From Callorhinus ursinus (lineage: Eukaryota > Chordata > Mammalia > Carnivora > Otariidae): a stretch of DNA of 64,000 nt. Made by a program: the position numbers and the translations under genes. Location of the stretch: contig NW_020312935.1 in assembly GCF_003265705.1 (NCBI RefSeq), positions 1,777,537-1,841,536 of the forward strand, in the 5' to 3' direction. Of this stretch, positions 57,880 to 64,000 are shown piece after piece (the first letter of the stretch is position 1; every line of letters starts with the position of its first letter). A model generated the notes under the pieces. That model was not told where the DNA came from, did not search any database, and was given only the letters and a program-made list of their open reading frames with translations.

Positions 57880-59270
57880 GTATTAGCATGAGACAAATTG
57901 GTCAACTGGTCAATGTAACAGGATAGAGTCCAAAAATAGAACAATGTATAAGAACTTAAGAATAATAATGATGATATTTCAAATCAGTAGGAAAAGGATG
58001 ATCTATTCCGTAAATGTTGTTGGGACAGAAGGCTATCTACCTATAGAGAAAAAGTAAAGTTAGATCCCTATCTTATGCATATTTTAAAAATATAGAAGTA
58101 CTGAAAATACAGAATACCTTTATGACCTAGGATAAGGAATATAAATGCATTAAAGGAAAAGACTCATCAAATCTGACTAAATAAAACTTCTGCACAATAA
58201 AAAACAATAAAATTTAAGGACAAGTTACAGGCTGAGAAAAAATTTTGTTACAAATATAGTATGCAAAGGATGTATACTTAGAATATATACATAAGTCCTT
58301 TAGATCAATATGAAAAAAAGACAAAAATATGCACAGAAATATCAATGGGTTATTCAAAGAAGAAGAAATCCAAAGATCCAATGAAAATATGAAGCAATAT
58401 TCAACCATACTAGTACTCAGGGAAACAAAAATTAAAACAAGGAAACCATCGTATTAAAGAGGGCACGTCCTGCGTGGAGCACTGGGCGTTATGCACAAAC
58501 AATGAATCATGGAACACTACATCAAAAACTAATGATGTAATGTATGGTGACTAACATAACAAAAAAAAATTAAAAAAAAAAACAAAGAAACTATAATTTT
58601 ATTTATCAGATTAGTAAAAATTTCAAATGCTAATAATATTAAAAAATGAAATTGTGGGCCAAGAGGTATTTTAATATATTGATGGGATATATATTTATTC
58701 TGCAGTAGTATTAATATTTTAAATGCAAATATTCTACAACCCATTAATTTCATGTTTAGAGATCTACTCTGAGGAAACACAGGGGCACAAAGAGGAAATT
58801 TTACTATAATGCTGTTTGCAATAGTCAAAACTGGAAATACTGTAAATGTCTATCACTAGCGAAATGGTTACATAAATTATAATACACACATGATATTCAA
58901 TATAATGCAACTTAGGGGAATGCACATAGAAGATAACTAAGGAAAGGGCTCCAGAACATATGGTTGAGTGAAAAAGCATGAAGACCATAGTAAATAATAC
59001 CATTTATATAAACAAAATATATTTCTACAAATACATATTAGATATGAATATAAGTTAGAAAATTCTGAATAGATATACACCAAGTCGATAGCAGCGAATG
59101 GACCTGGCAGGTGATCGTAAGAGACTGAAATACTATAGATAATGAGACTGTATCCACATCTTACTTGTGTAATTAAAACTAGTTTTTACAAAGGAAAAAT
59201 ATATGGACACAATGACTATAAATGTGAAATATGCATATAAAGTATGACTAAGACATGCACAATCATAAAT
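57880..59270 (+). mobile_element. L1 fragment with a younger L1 3' end inserted
   Basis: Old L1 ORF2/3' UTR sequence is interrupted at about 58459-58583 by GAGCACTGGGCGTTATGCAC, ATGAATCATGGAACACTACA and a TGATGTAATGTATGGTGACT plus A-tail module. I recognise this module as the 3' end of carnivore-specific L1. Confidence 0.7.
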
Positions 59271-59310
59271 GTAATTGTATAAGGGTGGTGGAATAGTTTT
59301 TTTTGGGTTT

Positions 59311-59512
59311 TGTTTTTTTTTTAAAGATTTGAGAGAGAGAGAGCGAGCGAGCGTGCGTGCATGTTGGGGGAGGGGCACAGGGAGAGAATCTCAAGCAGAC
59401 TCCCTGCTAAGCACAGAGCGTGACTTGGGGTTCCATCTCAGGACCCATGAGCCCATGACTTGAGCTGAAACCAAGAGTCAGACACTTAACCAGCTGAGCA
59501 ACCCAGGCACCC
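59311..59512 (-). mobile_element. CAN-SINE
   Basis: - orientation; T-run, GAGAGAGAGAGAGCGAGCGA, ends GCAACCCAGGCACCC. Older copy. Confidence 0.88.
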
Positions 59513-59618
59513 TGGAATGTTTTTAAATATATTACTCCTACAGTTTAACAATAAAGTTTAAAATATGCAAGTTAACATGAAAGTATTTTTTGAAAATCGG
59601 GACAAAGATGAACTTTTT

Positions 59619-59808
59619 AAGATTTTATTTATTTGACAGAGAGAGATAGAGAGAGAGAGCACAAGCAGGGGGAGCAGCAGGCAGAGGGAGAGGAAGAAGC
59701 CGGCTCCCCGCTGAACAGAGAGCCCAACGTGGGGGTGGATCCCAGGACCCTGGGATCATGATCTGATCTGAAGGCAGACGCTTAACCAATTGAGCCACCC
59801 AGGTGCCC
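59619..59808 (-). mobile_element. CAN-SINE
   Basis: - orientation to GAGCCACCCAGGTGCCCT. Flanks GGGACAAAGATGAACTTT / GGGACAAAGATTAACTTT. Confidence 0.93.
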
Positions 59809-60309
59809 TGGGACAAAGATTAACTTTAACAATAATACCTGATGTTGGCAAAGGTACAAGGAAATGAGCATTCTCAAATGCTGTTGATGAAAGCATACAT
59901 TGGTATCGCCTGGGCAATTTAGGAATATTTTGTCAAAATTTAAAATATATATATAGGTATTGACTCAAAAATCCTATTTGTAGGAATCATGTCCTTGTCC
60001 CTCCACCCTAGAGATCAGCCACTCTCCTGACTTTTATTATAATAATCATTCCCTTGCTTTCTTTATATTTTTGCCACTTATGTATGCATCCTAGATCAGT
60101 GATAGCAGGTTAAACTACTGCAACATAAAGAACATATGGCTCAAACACAACAGAAATTTAATTTTCTGTTAGGGTAGACCCTGTGGGTTTCCAGAGGTCA
60201 ACACTATCAAGAAACTCAGGCTGATGGCAGCTCTGCCATTTTCAACACATGACTTCCAATACTGCTCTGAGCCCACGGAAGAAGACAAGGGCACTAACCA
60301 GGTGCAGAG

Positions 60310-60469
60310 GGACACTGGGGTGGCTCAGTCGGTTAAGTGTCTGCCTTCAGCTCAGGTCATGATCCCAGGGTCCAGGGATCGAGCCCCATGTCGATCCCTA
60401 AGCAGGGAGCTGCTTCTCCCTCTGCCTGTTCTCTCTCTGACAAATAAATAAATAAAATCCTAAAAAAAA
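60310..60469 (+). mobile_element. CAN-SINE, shortened
   Basis: GGTGGCTCAGTCGGTTAAGT body and an AAATAAATAAATAAAATCCT tail. Flanks ACCAGGTGCAGAG / ACTAGGTGCAGAA. Confidence 0.9.
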
Positions 60470-60813
60470 AGGAACTAGGTGCAGAAGTGGTACAACAATT
60501 CCACTCCATATCAGGGAAGAAAATTATGTCACGTGTGCAAACCTAACCTCAAAAAAGGCTGGGAAATAACCTGTACCTGGGCAGTCATGCGTCAACTATA
60601 ACTCTATTATTATGGAAGGAAAGAACAGATTTTGACGGACAGATAGCAATACTGCCACACATCTCTAAACAGTACGGCTGAATTTTGCCTGGTTTTGAAC
60701 TTTAAATGAATGGAAACATACTATGTGATCCTTTTGTACCTGGCTTCATTTGTTTTGCTTATGCTCTTTGGAAAAAACTGTCTTAAACAATGTGTGCACA
60801 GAATATGGTAGAG

Positions 60814-61036
60814 GGGAGCCTGGGTGGCTCAGTCAGTTGACATCCAGCTCTTGATTTCGGCTCAGGTCATGATCTCAGGGTCCTGGGATGGAGCCCTGCG
60901 CTGTGCTCCATGCTCAGCAGGGAGTTTGCTTGAGGATTCTCTCTCCCCCTCTGGCCTTCCCCTGGCTCATGCTTGCTTTCTTTCTCCCAAATAAATAAAT
61001 AAATAAATCTTAAAAACAAAAACAGAAAACAAAAAA
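60814..61036 (+). mobile_element. CAN-SINE
   Basis: GGGGAGCCTGGGTGGCTCAG to a composite A-rich tail. Flanks AGAATATGGTA at 60802-60812 and about 61039-61049. Confidence 0.92.
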
Positions 61037-61791
61037 ATAGAATATGGTACAGAAAGAAATGCTCAGGCTGGGACTTACGCTACCTGAGCCATAGAGCCCC
61101 AGAATTACAACTTGACTAGTAAATCACACCTTCTAGACTCCTCCTTCTCCTCATACACAAATAAAGAGTTCATTAATGTGCTCTCTTAATCTCTGTGATT
61201 GATCATGCTACCTAATCATCTACAGTCAATTATGTTATTTCCACAGCTTTTATCATGAATTTGCCCTGAGCCAGTCATTCCACTAACTCACTTTTCCCCC
61301 AGAACTCCCTCTCTAGCAACACCGGTAATGAACATTTGCATGATGGCTGCTTGGTGTACAGGGTATCTTTTAGATCCAGCAAGCACAGCAACATTAACTA
61401 GTTTGAACTTAGGCCCTTATAACCCTGGCCTCATTAACACTATATTCTAACTAAGCTAACTCACCAAAGACTCTACATATAAAATATTTAAAGCTGATTA
61501 CTAAGCGATTTGCTTCTAAGAGAATATTTCACAGATATTTTTCCTTCTGATAACAGTGGTTGTCTCTGGATTCAGGAACTGAGATGAGGAGGAGCAACGT
61601 GAAAGGGAAGCATACTTTTTGTGATGGTTTTAAGATATGTCCACAAATTCTTTGATAGTTCTCTCTCCAAAAGGTGGGGCCTAATTTCCCTCTCCATAGG
61701 GTAGGCTGTATATGGTGGCTCACTTCTACTAAACAGAAAGTGGTGAAAATGTAGGTGACTTATAAGGCTAGGTCATAAAAAACACTGAGGC

Positions 61792-61793
<2 letters not shown>

Positions 61794-61827
<34 letters not shown>

Positions 61828-61830
61828 GCA
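61794..61830. repeat. (TG)n microsatellite
   Basis: TG run of about 15 units, then interrupted GCGTGTGCACACGCGAGTGC. Confidence 0.9.
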
Positions 61831-62187
61831 CACGCGAGTGCGTACACATGCCCATCTGTATGTCTCATCGCTGACAGAAGCTAGTAGCCATGTCATGAAG
61901 ACACTCAGGCAGCCTTAAAAAGAGGTCTTTTTAAAGTGAAGAACTGAGATCTCTGTCAAAAGCTGGTGAGGAACTGAGACCTACCAAGAGCCATCTGAGT
62001 CAGCCATGCTAGAAGTGATTCTTCCAGACTCAGTCAAGCCTTTGTACGACTGATTACACCTTCAACCAACAGACTGAATACAATCTCATGCAAGCCAAAC
62101 CAGAACCATCCAACTAAATTACTCCTAGATCTCTCACCCACACAAACTATACAATAAATATTTATTATTATTTTAAGTCACAGTTTG

Positions 62188-62272
62188 TTTTTAAGTTTAT
62201 TTAGGTTTTTTAGTAATCTCTACACCCAACGTGAGCTGTGTGTTGTACCAACTGAGCCAGCCAGGCGCCCCA
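62188..62272 (-). mobile_element. Short CAN-SINE
   Basis: - orientation remnant ending GAGCCAGCCAGGCGCCCC. Confidence 0.82.
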
Positions 62273-62292
62273 TAAGTTACTAAGTTGTTCTT

Positions 62293-62500
62293 TTTTTTAA
62301 GATTTTATTTATTTATTTTAGAGAAAGAGAGAAAGAGCGCACGGGTGGGGGTAGGAGGAAAGGGAGAGGAAGAGAATCGCAAGCAGACTCCACATTGAGC
62401 ATGGAGCCTGATGCAGGGCGTGATCTCACAACCCCTGAGATCATGACCTGAGCCAAAACCAAGAGTCAGACACTAACCAACTGAGCCACCCAGGCACTCC
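62293..62500 (-). mobile_element. CAN-SINE
   Basis: T-run, TAAGATTTTATTTATTTATT, ends GAGCCACCCAGGCACTCCC. Confidence 0.9.
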
Positions 62501-63112
62501 CATATGCTAAGTTTTGAAGTAATTCATTACATAGACAATAGATAATTAATACACTTATTGATTTTTTTTTACTTTTGTTTTTGGTGCCATATATACATAT
62601 TGTCTAGTTTCAAAAATAACTAGCTTTAAAAACCTCTTTCCCAAACATAATTTTCTCACTCAAATTATACTAGCTTCTCTAAATTAATAGAGCCCATTTT
62701 TGGAAATGTTCTCTGTTAAAGACCTCCTCCCCTCAAAAACACAGTAAGAACTACAAACTAGTACTCTTTTAGACTCTACTAGAAATGTCTTCTTAAGGGT
62801 ATATGAAGATCCTGGGCATGCTATCATGTTTATCAGGTGGTGCAAAAGATTAATGTATCAGGGCCAACAGTGCCCTGATACAATATACAACTGAGTGCAA
62901 ACGCAATCTCAATGGTTCAAAAGGAGCTCGCCGGCACTTTAAGGCTCAACTTTCATCTTAGAATAAAACATATAACGAAGAACTCATTTTCAACCACAAT
63001 CACAAAAGGAACATGTTACCACTCCAAGTTGCTCTTTTTTTAACCCAAGTTTTATAGGTTTAAATGGACAGTGCTCCTCAAATTAATCTTAAAGGATTTT
63101 CCTATTTAATTT

Positions 63113-63270
63113 TCTTTTAAGGGGGGGTGGTGGGCAGAGGCAGAGGGAGAGGGAGAGAGAGAATCCTAAGCAGGCTCCATGCCTAGCATGGAACCCGACA
63201 CAGGGCTCAATCTCACAACCCTGAGGTCATGGCCTGAGCCAAAATCAAAAGTTGGACCCAGACGCCCCAT
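63113..63270 (-). mobile_element. CAN-SINE, partial
   Basis: - orientation copy missing most of its head (ends GGACCCAGACGCCCCAT). Perfect 19-bp duplication GGATTTTCCTATTTAATTT at 63094-63112 and 63271-63289. Confidence 0.92.
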
Positions 63271-63489
63271 GGATTTTCCTATTTAATTTCAAGCTAGCAA
63301 CTATTTTCCTTCCATGAACTAGCAATGAAGAGAAATCAATGGAAATAAAACAAAACCAACTTTTAAGGAAAAACATGTCACAAAATAGTGTTATGATGAA
63401 AATTAAACATAAAATCTTTTGTGAAGTGCATTAAATGAAGCTGGCTTGTGACATTGTGTCATAAGAGTTCTTTCAAGAGGTATACAGAG

Positions 63490-63806
63490 GGGTGCCTGGC
63501 TGGCTCAGTCAGTAGAGCTCTTGATCTCGGGTGGTAAGTTCAAGCCCAACATTGGGTGTAGAGATTACTTAAAAATAAACAACAGGGCACCTGGGTGGCT
63601 CAGGTGTTAAGTGTCTGCCTTTGGCTCAGGTCATGGTTCCAGGGTCCTGAGATCAAATCCCACATCGGGCTCCCTGCTCAGCAGGAAGCCTGCTTCTCCC
63701 TCTCCCACTGCCCCCCTGCTGGTGTTCCCTCTCTCACTGTGTCTCTGTCAAATAAATAAATAAATAATCTTTAAAAATAAATAAATAAATAAACAAACAA
63801 CAAAAA
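63490..63806 (+). mobile_element. Two adjacent CAN-SINEs
   Basis: A short older copy (about 63490-63583, GGGGTGCCTGGCTGGCTCAG) is followed directly by a long copy (about 63585-63806) with an (AAAT)n tail. Confidence 0.9.
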
Positions 63807-64000
63807 AAGAAGTATACAGAAATTTAATCAATAATCTAAGGAATGAGAGCAGGGAATTTCAATAAATGACTGCCTACATACACTAATCATTTAGTTTTAG
63901 TTCAATTGCTTGATAAGTGGGTCATATTAATTCAAAAGTGTTAGGTGTTAAATGGCTCTGTCACTTACTAGCTGTATGACCTTGAACAAGTTGTTTAACT

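Larger units (their letters stand above)
49552..64000 (-). other. PHLPP2: Large 5' PHLPP2 intron, repeat-filled
   Basis: No exon with PHLPP2 N-terminal character is recognised. Contents in order: a MIR at 49845-50090; a SINE piece at 50862-50925 and a MER5A-like piece at 50930-51060; an L1 with nested SINEs and a U4 pseudogene at 51335-54312; a SINE at 54728; LINE ORF1-like sequence near 56220-56570; a MIR at about 56890-57080; L1 at 57880-59270; further SINEs to the end; and a MIR start at 63930-64000. Confidence 0.65.

Noticed and set aside
49552..64000. Search for the missing N-terminal PHLPP2 exons
   Set aside because: I looked on the - strand for a frame ending in the expected RA-like region followed by a donor after a single G, and found none; these exons probably lie beyond the window.

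Overview
This is mammalian nuclear DNA, most likely from an arctoid carnivore (bear, seal or weasel lineage). About forty tRNA-Lys-derived SINEs of the carnivore CAN-SINE type are scattered through it, several with perfect target-site duplications. Their body ('CCCAGGGTCCTGGGATCGAG') differs from the dog-specific and cat-specific versions as I remember them. The species call is inference; the carnivore call is firm. I see no bacterial or viral operon, CRISPR array or other compact 'system'. The window is two host genes in a repeat-rich background, and I did not find a previously undescribed biological system.

Layout. Bases 1-7.2 kb hold the 3' end of MARVELD3 on the + strand. Two different terminal coding exons (756-1366 and 5732-6369) each encode a complete four-helix MARVEL domain with its own stop codon and poly(A) signal. 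Both are entered in the same splice phase, so they are alternative last exons of one gene; the N-terminal exons lie left of the window. A repeat-bearing intergenic gap of about 2.5 kb follows. From about 9.7 kb to 49.55 kb lies PHLPP2 on the - strand, tail-to-tail with MARVELD3. It has a long SINE-free 3' UTR (about 9.68-13.68 kb) and sixteen coding exons with GT-AG junctions and fully compatible phases. These encode about 1183 residues: the PH domain, the leucine-rich repeats, the PP2C-like phosphatase domain and the C-terminal tail ending in the PDZ ligand DTAL. Only the first ~140 residues (RA-like N-terminus and start codon) are missing. They should lie beyond 64 kb, because 49.55-64 kb looks entirely intronic.

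Function. MARVELD3 is a tight-junction MARVEL protein. PHLPP2 is a phosphatase that dephosphorylates the hydrophobic motif of AKT and PKC. Their adjacency matches human chromosome 16q22; nothing here suggests they act together.

Most worth a second look: the paired MARVEL exons; a ~110-bp duplicate of the 3' end of a PHLPP2 LRR exon, with its donor site, inside a downstream intron, where it could define a 36-nt in-frame microexon; a 3'-truncated U4 snRNA retropseudogene with a perfect 15-bp target-site duplication inside a multiply interrupted L1; and two inverted SINE pairs within PHLPP2 introns.

Exon borders come from reading frame, splice dinucleotides and remembered family sequence. Repeat borders are approximate except where a target-site duplication fixes them.
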